Of a stretch of 64,000 bases of DNA, positions 11,850-23,530 are shown piece by piece. The notes below the pieces were generated by a model. It did not search any database. It saw only the letters and a list, made by a program, of their open reading frames with translations, and had not been told where the DNA came from. The stretch comes from Crossaster papposus (Eukaryota; Echinodermata; Asteroidea; Velatida; Solasteridae), in assembly GCA_037893245.1 (NCBI GenBank), contig JBAIAA010000253.1, forward strand, positions 186,001 through 250,000. The letters run 5' to 3'. Positions within the stretch are counted from its first letter, which is position 1; each line of letters starts with the position of its first letter. The position numbers and the translations under genes were made by a program.

Positions 11850-12050
11850 CGCGTTTGTTTATGGTGTAAATGGAGGACACATGCCTGGCGACACGAAGGT
11901 GAATTGGGGTTAGGGTTAGAATCGAGGATGTCCTCGATTGAGATTCGTGTACAAAACCTATGAGAGCCGTCGGAAAAAGTTAGAGTACAAACAAAGGAAA
12001 TCATCGAGAGGAACAAAAGAAACTCCTCGATTTACACCATAAACAAACGT
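11850..12050. mobile_element. Family U MITE-like repeat
   Basis: The inverted ends are GTTTGTTTATGGTGTAAAT and ATTTACACCATAAACAAACG. The interior shares CATGCCTGGCGACAC, GGGGTTAGGGTTAGAAT and GAGAGGAACAAAAGAAACTC with 15675-16045. Confidence 0.82.
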
Positions 12051-12668
12051 ACATGCACAGGTCATATAAGACTGCAGATAATACGGGACGCATAAATTAA
12101 ACAAATTCCAATAGTTGTGAAATAGCAATTGTTAATAAATACCACATATCGATTACAAAATGTAGCTATGATTACATCTTACTGTATACGTGAACCTCTC
12201 AAAGATTAATTAAAAAAAGCTTGAAATAATTGAGATAATTATCCTTTATGGCCGGATGAATTTCCAGATGCCATAAAGTCCATTGCCAACTGCGCTTACA
12301 ACGCATACAAAAAATCTAAGTAATTCGCTGATTCGGTGTTGCGAAATAAACTGCAGGGCACTATATCTATACCGTGGTCTCCGTTCAAAAGAATTACAAT
12401 TCTGGTCGAGTTAACACAGTTTTCAAAACGCTGCCAATTCCCTAAAAGGATTTAGGTGTGTTTTTAACGGGTTGCATAATTTAATGAAGCATGGCACGGA
12501 GTATAGAAAAATAAACCACGCTGGCATTTTGTGTTTTTACAACGGTGTAAATAATTGACAACCGCTCCGAGCGACGGAATATTATATCTACCTGCATTAC
12601 TGACCATTATTCACGGTCTACAACTAAAAAAAAGATATGACATTGAATTGTGCACACCAGTTTGCTCT
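12051..12668. other. Non-repeat AT-rich spacer
   Basis: No inverted-repeat element, pol III box or exon was recognised. Confidence 0.4.
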
Positions 12669-13448
12669 ATATAAGCCGTGTTTCCATTGGACTTGGTCTG
12701 GTTAAGGTACCACGAATGTTCTGTAGAATGACATTAAATCCAATAGGAACGCGCGGTAGACTAACGCGGCGTTAATGTAAAACTACCAGGTTGAAAGTAG
12801 TTGCGAAAGGTTTCCGCCCAGCCGCAGTCAGTTATCAGGTATGCTGGAACGTCTAATGGAAACAGCCTCGCCCTGTAGAAGTACCGCGATCACACTTAAA
12901 GGGATCGTATACGTTTGGTAATTGGAACCCACTGTTTGTTTCAATCCTATATAGTTATAGATATATACCATAAAACTAACCTGTAAAAATTTAATTTCAA
13001 AAGGTGGTATAGCGATTTTGAGATATTGCCGAAATTCTGGAGCGGTTTTGTCCACGCAGGAAGAACTTCATTGGAATACACACTCTGAGAAACGTCACTG
13101 CAGTAACGCTTCTCAGATTCAAATTTGTGGGTATAAAAAGTGATATCTTTTTCCATAACCTCAGTACTTCGAAGTGAAAAGTTTCTAAAAATGCATTATA
13201 TACTATCCAAAGCTGCTGTACTTTTTACTAAGTAAGTTTGTATTGCCATTAATTTTTGGAGTAATTGCTTTGTCTCTAAGTCGAATTATGTGCACAGCGC
13301 CCACAAAGTGCCAGTCTTGCACGGAGAATGAAACGTTTACGTCGCGGTACAAAAGCCCATGTGGGAACGCACGGTAGAATTACAGTGCGTCGCAGTAAGT
13401 TACCGCGAGGCCGCGAAAGAAAAAGCCCAATGAGAACACGGCTTATAT
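12669..13448. mobile_element. Family H-like element (H3) interrupted by family B
   Basis: The ends are ATAAGCCGTGTTTCCATTGG and CCAATGAGAACACGGCTTAT. The outer interior shows CGCGGTAGACTAACGCGGCG and its rough complement ACCGCGAGG with GTTAC words. A family B copy occupies 12896-13266. The ends resemble family H (AAGCCGTGTT), suggesting a sister family. Confidence 0.82.
12896..13266. mobile_element. Family B MITE nested in H3
   Basis: It starts TTAAAGGGATCGTATACG and carries TATAACTATATAGG (as complement), CTGCAGTAACGCTTCTCAG and AAAGCTGCTGTACTT. The far end stops at TTTGGAGTAATTGC, about 25 bp short of the expected terminus. Confidence 0.88.
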
Positions 13449-13930
13449 ACTAGAGTTCCGTTGACCACAGAAAGTGCGCGCAGCTAAACTGATAAAACAT
13501 GTTTGACCCGCACGACCTGTTTTGACCAGCAAGAATATTATTTGTGTATCTTTGGCTCCTGTGATGCGTTCATGAAGCGATCAAATTATACAAAGTGCAA
13601 ATCACAATAAACCGTTTACTTACCCGTAAACGCGAAACGCAGAGCTGCGAGGTAAATTAGTTCCAAACTTTGGCGTATATCCCGTCGGATAAAGTGCCCA
13701 CGGATTAATCACCACGCGCAGTAAAGTGGAGGTTAATTAATTCGTTGCGAGTGGTTCTAAACCAAAAAAGGTTAATCTATCGACTTGTGTCTTGTGGACC
13801 CTTGGCGTGATCAATAGAGGGCACTGTTATTGTTAATGTTCAACTTGGCGGGAGTAGTGCGCCGGTATCAAATGATCGAGAGAAGTAATTAGAAGTAAAT
13901 AGCGATTTTTGGCAAGGTATGCACACCCTC
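13449..13930. other. Non-repeat spacer
   Basis: Moderately GC-rich patches (AAACGCGAAACGCAGAGC) but no gene, exon or element was recognised. Confidence 0.4.
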
Positions 13931-14172
13931 TTAACCAGTTCGCGCCGGATGACGTATATAAACGCAAACATTTCCCAAAATTCAAAACGGATGACGCATA
14001 AACACGCCAAGTTCAAGTTCGGGAATGTATGTCAGCAGCGAGCACGGCCGAAAATGCGTGGGTGTGCTTCCCGGTACTATCAGCCTGAACCCGCTTCGGA
14101 TCGAGTTTCGTTAAAAATAATCCCGCCCCTCGGCTCGGCGATGTTAAAATAATCCCGGCGCAAACTGGTTAA
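13931..14172. mobile_element. Family C MITE
   Basis: A 242-bp copy bordered by TTAACCAGTTCGCGCCGGAT and GGCGCAAACTGGTTAA. It is nearly the same as 4832-5073. The family N element follows with no gap. Confidence 0.92.
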
Positions 14173-14307
14173 AACAGATTGGTTGAATTGACCAACTGAT
14201 TGGTAGATATGTGTGTCCAACCAATGATATTGGTCATTTTAACACAAATATTGGTCAAAATAACAAATATTATTGGTTATTTCCAACCGATCTGTTTTTA
14301 GGGTGCA
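14170..14307. mobile_element. Family N short MITE
   Basis: AAAACAGATTGGTTGAATTG on the left pairs with CAACCGATCTGTTTTTAGGG on the right. ATTGGT and ACCAA words fill the middle. A relative is at 28059-28266. Confidence 0.7.
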
Positions 14308-14352
14308 TCTGTAGTTTTCTAGTTGGAAAATGCGATGGCATTTTTTTTTTTG

Positions 14353-14735
14353 GATTGATTTTATATCGCATCTTTTGTAAAGTAGAGCACTCTCCGAAGT
14401 TGAATCGGTTTACAAACACGTATATATATATATATATATATATAAAATCAATCACAAAAACTAGGATAGGTTTTTGTTCACCATTATTTTATTCCAACAA
14501 ATTTGTTTCGTGGATATACCTCCACTCGTCAGGGAATATTATCGTGGATATATCTCCACTCGTCAGGGAATATTATTTCCTGACGAGTGGAGGTATATCC
14601 ACGAAACAAATTTGTCGGAATAAAATAATGGTGAACAAAAACCTATCCTAGTTTTTGTGATTGATTTTATATCGCTCCTTTTATAAAGTAGAGCACTCTC
14701 CGAAGTTGAATCGGTTTACAAACACGTATATAGGC
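14353..14735. repeat. Palindrome flanked by direct repeats and TA tract
   Basis: An inverted repeat (arms about 14452-14573 and 14576-14664, word TAGGATAGGTTTTTGTTCAC and complement) has a centre of CTCCACTCGTCAGGGAATAT words. Direct repeats starting GATTTTATATCGC at 14353 and 14662 flank it. Each of these runs through GTAGAGCACTCTCCGAAGTT to a (TA)n tract (14421-14444 and 14741-14753). Confidence 0.85.
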
Positions 14736-14835
14736 CTATATATATATATATATAAATTTTTTGGTCAAGTTGCTTTTTTTTCCAAAATGGCCGCCAATAT
14801 GTTTGATACCGGATTATTTATATATATTACTATAT

Positions 14836-15030
14836 CACTGTAAAAAATAACCGTAAAATAACGGGGTTTTTTCCACCGGATTTTGGACGTAAAATAAAGG
14901 TAGTGTGCCTTGATAAATAATCACAATAAATCATAATATCACGTCCGAAATCCGTAAAAACAATACGGCGATTTATTTGGGGTTTTTTTAGGTGGAAAAC
15001 CCCGTTATTTTACGGTTATTTTTTACAGTG
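14836..15030. mobile_element. MITE with CACTGTAAAAAATAACCG ends
   Basis: A 195-bp fold-back. CACTGTAAAAAATAACCGTA with AAATAACGGGG on the left is exactly complemented by CCCCGTTATTT with TACGGTTATTTTTTACAGTG on the right. No other copy is in the window. Confidence 0.9.
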
Positions 15031-15480
15031 TATTAACAATCATTTTGGCGATCTTACAAAGGAATACAAATCAAATTTCCAGGTGATGAATATTGTTTGT
15101 GAATGGTATTTAACTGGTTTGGGTTTTTTTGCTGGTAATCTGTTTTACTGAGAAAGACTGTTTTATGCCAGCAGCTTCATGAAATTGGTCTTTGCACTCT
15201 GCCCGATTATAGCGCCTTAAACTCCGCCATGGCGCCCGGGCGCACCTGCGAGGCCTAGCGCGATGCGGTCCCACGGACTTCCTGTTCTTATCTAATAATA
15301 TACCTTTCCCTCGCCGTCGTATCATCGATTCTAAGTAGCAGTCGATACCGTGGGAATTAAGAAAACAGGAAAAAACACCCGATTCAAAATCCAATAGGGG
15401 CACTTATAACTCCCCTGGTTTTTGTTATACACTGCTTGATCCCCCACAACTGCGATTGAGGGACATGCGCTCATCATGAG
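15031..15480. other. Non-repeat spacer, partly GC-rich
   Basis: 15210-15290 is GC-rich (GCCATGGCGCCCGGGCGCAC) in an otherwise AT-rich setting. It holds no recognised frame or element end. Confidence 0.35.
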
Positions 15481-15596
15481 CCGTTTTCCAAACTGTATGC
15501 AGCTTTAGGCTCCGACTCTGGCTCCCTCGCGATTAGCAAACTGCATGAACAAATCTAAAGACGGAGACGAAGCAAGGGTTTGGAAAACGGCCTGGG
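15481..15596. repeat. Short fold-back repeat, family W
   Basis: GCCGTTTTCCAAACTGTATG and GGTTTGGAAAACGGC pair, with CTCCGACTCTGGCTCCCTCG between. A related copy stands at 18477-18573. A distant version may be the TTTCGAAACC...GGTTTCGAAA pair at 32606-33247. Confidence 0.65.
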
Positions 15597-15674
15597 ACGA
15601 AAATAGCTAATACGGCGACTTAAATGTGCCTATACAGGGTTGATGTACATGAGTGTGTAAAGACCGGCAATACT

Positions 15675-16045
15675 GCGTTTGTTTATGGAGCTCTTATTTC
15701 CTTTTGCGATCGAGGATCGAAACACAAAAGAAAACAAAGGGAACAAAAGATCCTCGAAGAACGGTTTCTTTGTCCTCGATCGCTCCGGTAAGCGCTAAGC
15801 AATGGGGTTAGGTTACAGTAAAGGAATAAAGGAAAACACAATAGGGGATCCTCGGTCGTAATGGCACGAACTATAGGACACATGCCTGGCGACACAAAGG
15901 TGAATTGCGGTTAGGGTTAGAATCTCGGACGTCCTCGATGGAAATTCGTGTACAAAACCAATGAGAGCCGTTCGAAAAAGTACAAACAAAGGAAATTATC
16001 GAGAGGAACAAAAGAAACTCCTCGATTTACACCATAAACAAACGT
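15675..16045. mobile_element. Family U MITE-like repeat, longer copy
   Basis: From CGTTTGTTTATGGAGCTC to ATTTACACCATAAACAAACG. It shares CATGCCTGGCGACACAAAGG, GAATTGCGGTTAGGG and GAGAGGAACAAAAGAAACTC with 11850-12050. It has an extra internal block containing CGATCGAGGATCG and TCCTCGATCGCTCCG. Confidence 0.8.
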
Positions 16046-16066
16046 GATTGTGTTGGTGGAACATAT

Positions 16067-16299
16067 ACTGCAAAAACGGTGTTTAGCGAGTCAAGACTTT
16101 ACTATAAACATTTCTTGCTATCAGTTTGTGAACATGTTTATATGCTAAACTTGTTTAGCATGAGGACGGATAGTGTTTAGCCATTGAACATTTATGTTTT
16201 TTAGGGATTGGACACGTGCGTTCATTGATGTTTTTAGGGATTGGAAACGTGCGTTTAGCTTCTAAACACTACCCTTGCTAAACACAATTTTTACAGTGA
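16067..16299. mobile_element. MITE with CTGCAAAAACGGTGTTTAG ends
   Basis: ACTGCAAAAACGGTGTTTAG on the left pairs imperfectly with CTAAACACAATTTTTACAGT on the right. The middle has two copies of TTTTTAGGGATTGGA with ACGTGCGTT. Confidence 0.72.
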
Positions 16300-16754
16300 T
16301 ATATACGTCACAAATGCCATATGGGATTTAAAGAGTATTCAGGAATTGGTTAAATAAACTTTCTGACTGTTTTTGACCGTCCAATGTGGGAGTCGGAATA
16401 CAAATCAGATTTTATATATATATATATATTATTAACTTATATTGCGCAAATTCCATAAAAATATGTTCAAATGCAAATTAAAAAATTACACATTAACATG
16501 ACCAACAAACATTACATCACATCATTTTGCTCCATAATTTGCAGCAAACTAAGATGCCACAACACCCACCATGATTTTAGTCTAACTCATCATAAAGCAC
16601 AGTATCAATAAAATGCCATACTCAAAAGATGTGTTTTAAGTGATTTTTTAAAAACAGCAAGATTAGTCGACTTCCGAATATTGAATGGTAGAGCATTCCA
16701 TAATTTGGGTGCAGCATACTCAAAAGTGTGATTTTAGTCCGACAAACCGGGTAA
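16300..16754. other. AT-rich spacer with TA microsatellite
   Basis: (TA)n at about 16412-16430. No gene or element was recognised. Confidence 0.4.
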
Positions 16755-17251
16755 CTAAAGCCCTGTCCGCACTGGACTTAATTTGGGCAAACTAACCGAG
16801 CCAATGGGTAACTTGCCCATTTCAAGTCCAGTGCGGACAGCCTGGGTAACTTTCCTCACAGGTAACTAACCCACGCCGCGTGGGTAGTTTAACCGAGCAA
16901 AAGGTGCCCAGGAAGATTGACCAGGAAGATTTAACCGAGCCAGAAAATCCAGTGCGGACGCGACGTCTCGGTTAAATCTTCCATCACCCATTATAATAAG
17001 AAAATAATGTTGAGAACTATAGCGTCGGGAACAGACAACCCGGTCGTCAAGTCGCGGTCATAGGTCACGCAGGGCGCCCTCTTTATTGTTTTGGAGCCAG
17101 CTCGGTTAGTTTACCCATCGTCGCGTCTCGTCAATTCTACCCGCGTCAATTAAATCCAAGTGCGGACGGTGGGAAGATTAACCCATCGGAATGTTACCCG
17201 GCGTCATGGTCAAATTACCCAAAATGTTTATCCAGTGCGAACACGGCTTAA
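16755..17251. mobile_element. Family H MITE, longer copy
   Basis: The ends are TAAAGCCCTGTCCGCACTGG and CCAGTGCGAACACGGCTTAA. The interior matches 10042-10459 in inverse order (CCCACGCCGCGTGGGTAG, GGTTAAATCTTCC, CATCGGAATGTTACCC). It also has an extra central block (about 16990-17100). Confidence 0.9.
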
Positions 17252-18064
17252 GGAGCATATCATCCATGGAACTACCACAGATTACCAAATGATCATCCAT
17301 TGTTAACAATGTATTGGTGCTTAGCGTCTCTTACCTAACTATGCAAGATAGCTTACCCCGAATAAAGTGACAGAGTAAAACGGTCTCTTTGGTCTGGAGA
17401 ATTTAAAATTAAAATGTGCTAAGCGGTTTTTTTTAGCAAGTCAGTTTACCAGATGTTATTCAAGTTAACTCACAAATGATATTCAGAGTGTCAGTTTCCA
17501 CGGTATGCAATCATAAAGAGGAAATAGACTGAATAGACAATTTTTGCCGTTCATCAGCCATAACTTTACACCTGCATTCTCCAGTATGCTCGAGCTATAT
17601 ATAGGATGTACGGTCACAAGTCCAATGTGTACCGTGATGACGGCCTTGAATCGCCGCTCGTCCTGAAAACACATCGCGCGCTTGTTTAAGTTCGTAGATT
17701 CGACGAAATGAGGATTGTGTACAGTAGCAAAACCACACGACCGTGAAGCGGAGGTTTAATTACATTGTATGAGCAATCGAGTGAGCAGGGTACATCGTAA
17801 ACCAAATAGGCCTACATCTGGTTTTCAGTTTTGACTGCAGTATAAATCACTCTCAAACCCAGAAACTGAGCATTGTTTGTATTGTAGACGACCACACCCA
17901 CGTCAATAATAAGGGGGGAGGAGCAACAACGGTCCTCTAATTAAAGCGGACGAGCATTCAACAAAATATGCAATAAAACAATTGACAACATTATAAAATG
18001 ACGACTATCTTCTGAATATAATTTTTACAAGAGAACTCTTAATATATTAAATGCACAGTATTAC
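17252..18064. other. Non-repeat spacer
   Basis: Mixed sequence without recognised exons or element ends. A minus-strand frame of 63 codons at 17483-17674 has no recognisable similarity. Confidence 0.35.
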
Positions 18065-18155
18065 TTAAAGGTAGGATACACCATTGGTAATTGTTTGAAT
18101 AATCATGAATAGGTGGATTTGGGGGTTTGGGGGTTGTATTTTATAAATTTTATAA
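18065..18155. mobile_element. Family A MITE, one end only
   Basis: TTAAAGGTAGGATACACC, CATTGGTAATTGTTTGAATA and GGTGGATTTGGGGG are followed by unrelated AT-rich DNA. Confidence 0.78.
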
Positions 18156-18476
18156 ATATTAAACAAGTTGGCCAATACATTATATGAACGTCCACCCCTG
18201 GTAAAAGGACAATTTCTACCACTATACTTAATTTAGTTTACGTTTACGTAGCTTTTGAAGTCGTGTATGTTTCTTATTCTGTATAATATATAATAGCAAA
18301 GCTTTATTTCACATTCGGTACGTTAATTTCTACAATTTAATTTTAATGTTTTTAATCGAATTTAATCCGATTAATTTTAATGTTTACGTGGGAGGATGAA
18401 CATTGTGAGAACACCTCATGTCAAAGCGAATGGACCAATAGAAATGCGCGTTGGTTCGCATGCCTTGGGCTGTTTT

Positions 18477-18573
18477 CTAAACCCCCGCTTTGTCTTTTAG
18501 GCTTCATTCATACAGTTTAGCAATAGACTGCAACCAAAACGGAGCCAAAGCCAGGGTTTGGAAAACGGCCTTG
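18477..18573. repeat. Short fold-back repeat, family W
   Basis: CTGTTTTCTAAACCCCCGC with GGCTTCATTCATACAGTTT on the left pairs loosely with GGGTTTGGAAAACGG on the right, as in 15481-15596. The following 18574-19541 is non-repeat. It includes a 148-codon minus-strand frame (18666-19112) that I do not recognise and consider doubtful. Confidence 0.5.
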
Positions 18574-19541
18574 GTCTGTTTGTAACGGTGGCTCAGATTG
18601 GGCGCATGATTCTTTGCGCTAGTAATAACCACAGATCTGGTCGAATGTCCGCAGGGGTTTGAGCGCTATATAGTAGAAAGCGCGTAAAAGCGCTGTGTGG
18701 CACAGGATGACTGCACCATAACGTTCCACTTCAATAAGCCACTTTGGAGTTCCGACTGCGCATGTGCACAACAAGATTCTACAATTTTTCTCAAGGAGGT
18801 CAAGTGATACAAACACGGCAGACAAATGCACACAAGGCTATGGGGGACGTGGTAACCAAATCCGCATTTTTTACATTTTCTTGTGAAATCGAAAAAAATA
18901 AATAATATTTGTTCGAACAAAAGTTTGGCCACACAAAGCGGCTGAAAACACCAAAACGTAAACAAAAATATGTTACTTAGTAACTTTAAAACACGACGAT
19001 CTCTTGAAATTTGCTGGTACCCCGCTATGCTTTTGCACGCAATCGATGAAATGTTTATATCGAAAGAAAAATCGTCAAGGGAAAATGTGCGCATGTGCAG
19101 TTGGAATACCAAATTGGCTTATATACACTATAGGTTGGTGGGTTTATGGTAAGCTTAAGCCTTTTTGACCCCATATCCTTGTTCACGCCAGTTAGGAATC
19201 TAGCTTACTCTTGAATAGATATATTCGTCGATTTAGCATTCACAACTCGATCAGGGAGACTGTTCCACTCATTGATAATCCCGATTAAGACAAAAAACAT
19301 CTTTCTAATGTTTAGTTCCTTCTTTAAGGCTGGTTTAAAGCTTGTCAGCGCGACCTCCTAATTGTTTACCAGGTTGTGATTTCTTTGGAAGAGCTTTTCT
19401 TCTTCTATTCCTTTCAGCTCATTCAGGATCTTAAAGACCTCAATAAGGTCTCCCTTTTCTCAACCTTCTTTCCTCCAGGCTGTATAGCTTTAACTGTACA
19501 GCTTTTAGCTTTTGATATCATAATGCTTTCAAATGCTGTCT

Positions 19542-19856
19542 TTAAAGGTAGGATACACCAGTGGTAATTCCTTGAGATATAATTAATGGGTAGATTTGGG
19601 GGGTTGTATTTCATAGTAAATATCATTTAACTGACCTGTCCGAAGTTTTACAATCATGGATGCCGAGAAAAGCACGAAAAACAGCGTTTGTTTTCAACCG
19701 GCATTGGGCAGTTATCTTTGGGTTTTTCGCGATCGCCGTCCGGCGATCGCGAATTTTTCTTTATAAAATGAGTAAGATATTTCTTAATAATTCGGTAGTA
19801 AATATTTTCGATATCTGCAAATGGTGTAAAGGCCTACTACCTTTAAAACGTTGTCC
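19542..19856. mobile_element. Family A MITE
   Basis: Both ends are intact: TTAAAGGTAGGATACACC and CTACTACCTTTAA. The central perfect palindrome TTCGCGATCGCCG/CGGCGATCGCGAA is at 19727-19752. The copy is 315 bp, shorter than the usual 385 bp. Confidence 0.9.
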
Positions 19857-20795
19857 TTTTGTGATATACATACCTGTATAGATGTGTTTTTGCCCTTTGT
19901 TTTCTGATGACAAAATGTCTACATGGTCATTCGAGTCGCTAATGTGATCATACAAGCATCGCAATAATCTTACACCATCACTCAGAATTACCTTCTTATT
20001 TGGCCAATTCGTCTGTGTCTGTTCTCACCCCTTTGATTCGCGTCCTCTCCTATCTCTCATCGCAGGCTAGCCGCCGCGTTCTGCAATTCAATCACAGATT
20101 TTGATCGCTCATTATGTTTACATACCGTGCGTTTACTTCCCGACTGCGTGCGACCAATGAAGTGCACCGTGGCCGCACTATATTTAGTTAATTCAATTAG
20201 GCTATCGGGAGGTGGCCGGGAAAACAAACCCGCGAGTCGTGCACAGGTACGTTAGTGTATACAAATAATGAATGCTTATGGGTGCAATGGTGAGAATATT
20301 TTCATGAGTTTAAAGATGAAAATGTTCCATTCAACGAGGCGAAGCCGAGTTGAATGAAACTCATAAACATATTCTAACAAATATAATTATAACACCCAAG
20401 TAGATCTTTGTCATTTTGTTTGGAGCGTAAAACTATAGGAATAAACCAAATAGTAATACGGAGGTCATTTTGTACTGCTGTGTACAAAAACGCGTGAACT
20501 CCGGTCTAGCGTGCAATAGATGAAAAGGATGGGACGGAAATGCACGGTGAATGGAACCACAAATGCACAGTGAATAAAACCAAAATTGCACGGTGAATGG
20601 AACCAAAAATGCACGGTCATGACGTAGCCATGCCATGGTTTGACTAATAAATACCGCGTGACTTACATTCCTCTAATCAAATGACAAGGGTGTACTTGAT
20701 ATGGATTAAAGTGGATAGCCCCGGGTTTTGTTGCCAAAGAATAAACTCAGCGACAACCGGAAATGAATTGGTGTTGTGCGCTGAGCTACAGGGTG
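19857..20795. other. Non-repeat region with small repeats
   Basis: At 20289-20375 ATATTTTCATGAGTTTA with GTTGAATGAAACTCATAAAC forms an imperfect fold-back. At 20538-20620 the words TGCACGGTGAATGGAACC and AAAAATGCACGG repeat three or four times (period about 27 bp). No gene was recognised. Confidence 0.5.
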
Positions 20796-21019
20796 CAGGG
20801 ATGTAGTCGAGTCCATCACAAGTCCCTGCAAGTCCCTGCAAGTCCATCACAAGTCCACCAGTTCTAATTCAAATCGCAAGCTATTCAAATCAGCTTTGAC
20901 AAAAACATTCCTTTGTCATTGTTCGTCCAGTTACTTGTGACTGCCTTTATGAAGGGACTTGTGACTGGCTTCACGAAAGGACTTGTGAAAGGACTTGCAG
21001 GGACTCGACTACAACCCTA
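20796..21019. mobile_element. Family G hAT-like MITE
   Basis: It starts CAGGGATGTAGTCGAGTCC and ends GGACTCGACTACAACCCTA. Flanks ACAGGGTG and TTAGGGTG agree at six of eight positions, a decayed 8-bp target duplication. Confidence 0.82.
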
Positions 21020-21236
21020 TTAGGGTGTAGCAACATGGACTGTGTTTCAGACGCGCTCAGTTGATGATGTATACAGGAAGCCTGTAAAACAAATGACAAG
21101 ATTTTTAAACAGACTTGAATCCACGACCTCCTGCTTAATGATGCACAAGTCCAAACCGAGTAAGGTGCGGTTTTCTGTTCTCGTCAAGTCTCGACATCAC
21201 TCAAAACACAAATTACACAAGTACACATTAAGCCAA

Positions 21237-21443
21237 CACGCTTAAAACTAAAGTGTTGAATCAACATTATAAGTGTGCGGTCAGTGACTACTCTTTAAAA
21301 GTTGGGAATCCATACATTAAACTGATGAATTCAACACTCAATGTGTTGAACTCATCAGTTTAATGGTTTAAATTCCAATTTTTAAAGAGTACTCACTGAC
21401 CGCACACTTATAATGTTGATTCAACACTTTAGTTTTAAGCGTG
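21237..21443. mobile_element. Near-perfect 207-bp palindrome
   Basis: CACGCTTAAAACTAAAGTGT with TGAATCAACATTATAAGTGT is complemented exactly at the far end. Even the centre (AACTGATGAATTCAACACTC / GTGTTGAACTCATCAGTTT) pairs. It is probably a fold-back MITE. No other copy is here. Confidence 0.9.
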
Positions 21444-22618
21444 AAGTAACATAATATTTACATCGCCCATACACAAAGCTCGTATTTCTTATCAAAAACT
21501 GTATTTACAGGAAGCCTGTCATGGGGTATAATGCAGCAGGACTTACCACAGCAAAAACAGAACTGAAGCCAAGATAATGTCTCGATGAACCATATTTTCC
21601 CTCACAAGACGTTAACGTACGTTTACTGCGCACAAACGTACGCTGTGCGAAAAATTGGTGTCAGAAGTGGGATTGCAATAAACCATATACTCTGTATAGA
21701 TACGCCTAAGATCAATTGTATTCATGTAGGCACAACTTTAGTCGGTAATACACTTGCCGTGCGATACATCTGATGCAAATGCCGAGTGTTGAAATTTGCT
21801 CCAACGTATTCTATCAGCTATCGCAAAGTGCGATAACCTATCTGCGAGTACGTACATATATAGGGTACTAATTGATTTGGCATTACGGGAAGTCGCAGCA
21901 CTTTCAAAAAAAAAAAAAAATGCACTGCGGTAAGCATTATGGTATCGATCGCAAATCGCTCACGGAATTCGATAATCATCAGTATCTTCGCCTTTCTTTT
22001 CATACAAGCGCAGCGTTCATCGACCTTAACGCAGTTAATAATATCTCGTCATCCACATCAAATAGCCCGAAGATGTACTTTTCCGTCAGTAGCACATTAT
22101 AGATGCCCATCAAACTAGAAGACGGTTCGCTGTAAACGACACTATATAAAAGGGCATAATGTGATTTTCAGCAAGAATGGACATGTGCACTATATCGTCA
22201 CATTATTATAATTTCGGTGTCGGGTAGGGGTATCAATTTGCAACGGAAATTGCCAAAGGGGAAACAACTATAGTGACCAACTTCGTAAGCGAATTAGCAA
22301 GGAAACAGCTGGTGACCTTGCATAATTGCCGAAATATTTTCTTGCGGGAATATGATTTGTTTTCTGTTTAAATCGATACCAAAGTCTGGCGATTTAAAAG
22401 AAATGAAAACATTTTTAAAAGGAAAATAATAAATAATATTATTGTAAAATGTTTGAAGAATAAACCATATTATTAATATCGCTAGTTTAATTAGGATTTC
22501 AAAGCCGCCTGTTGGGTTGCAGGGAAGTTAAAATACATAGAGATAATTGCTGTTATTGCAGGTTGGCTCCCAGACGGAGCAATGTAGATGCAAGTGATTT
22601 TTTTATTTATTTTTTCAG

Positions 22619-22660
22619 GTTGGAGAACCAGACGAATTGCATTTGTTCACGGATGTGTAA
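22619..22660 (+). CDS. Possible terminal coding exon (weak)
   Basis: A pyrimidine tract (TTTTTTTATTTATTTTTTCAG) precedes GTTGGAGAACC, and a phase-0 reading gives VGEPDELHLFTDV and then TAA. The acidic, plausible C-terminal peptide and good acceptor are the only support. About 60 bp upstream a second acceptor-like site (TTATTGCAG) is also followed by GTTGG. No upstream exon was recognised and no homologue is known to me. The AT-rich 3' flank with AATAAA-like strings could serve as a UTR. It could equally be chance in AT-rich DNA. Confidence 0.2.
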   Translation, partial: VGEPDELHLFTDV

Positions 22661-23530
22661 CCTATATTGCAAACAAAATACAAAATTACTAAATTTAGAA
22701 AAATTCGGGGAATTTAAAGAAAAAGCCAGGATGCTTGATACTATTATTCACTTTACAGTTAAATAAGGTATTTCCTACAAAATCGTTGTTTTTTAATTGT
22801 TTAAAGTACAAATTACACACGCCACTGAATTTGTCCGTATCAATGGTGATGCCAAGTTATCAATTGTTTTGAATGCTAATAATAAACAAAATAAACATAT
22901 AAAAATATAAAACATACAATATAAAAATAAACAAAATATACAAAAGATGGACATATGCGAGTGGATTTTTTTTATTTTTAGCCACGCCCCCTTAATTTTA
23001 GTTGCAATTCAAAACACACTCGTCAATTATTTATGCAGAGAATCGGATTTCGCCGACCTATACGGCGCCTGAAACAGTGTAGCGGGAGGTAACTGATAAG
23101 TCTTGAATGTCACTGGGGAGTTTTTAGGTAGAGTCGACAGTCCCGAAAGTCATGCTAACGATTTCCACAGACTCTGGCCACCGACCCCAGTCACAGTCGC
23201 CAATATCCATCCAATCCACTCAACTCGACTCTCGCATCACTTTGAAATGCGCAACACTCGAGCGTAGAACTCCGTGCTTTTTTTTTTTTTTTTTTTTTTT
23301 TTTAGGAGTCATTGTGTATTCATTACCATCCACCATAATGACTTCAGGCAACGAACGCCGCTTCTCCCCCTAAACCCATTATACTAGATCTTGAAGAAAA
23401 AAAAGAAATTTACATTTGCAACCTTGATCCATCAGGAGACGTAAAAAGCTTCTCGAATCTTTCGGAGGCCCCGGGGGGTAAGCGAGTGAGAGACCTTTTC
23501 ACCCCTTCTTCTTTCCAGTGATTTCAATTA

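Noticed and set aside
18666..19112. 148-codon minus-strand frame rich in Phe, Cys, Leu
   Set aside because: AT-rich hydrophobic frames of this length occur by chance. No signal, domain or exon borders were found.
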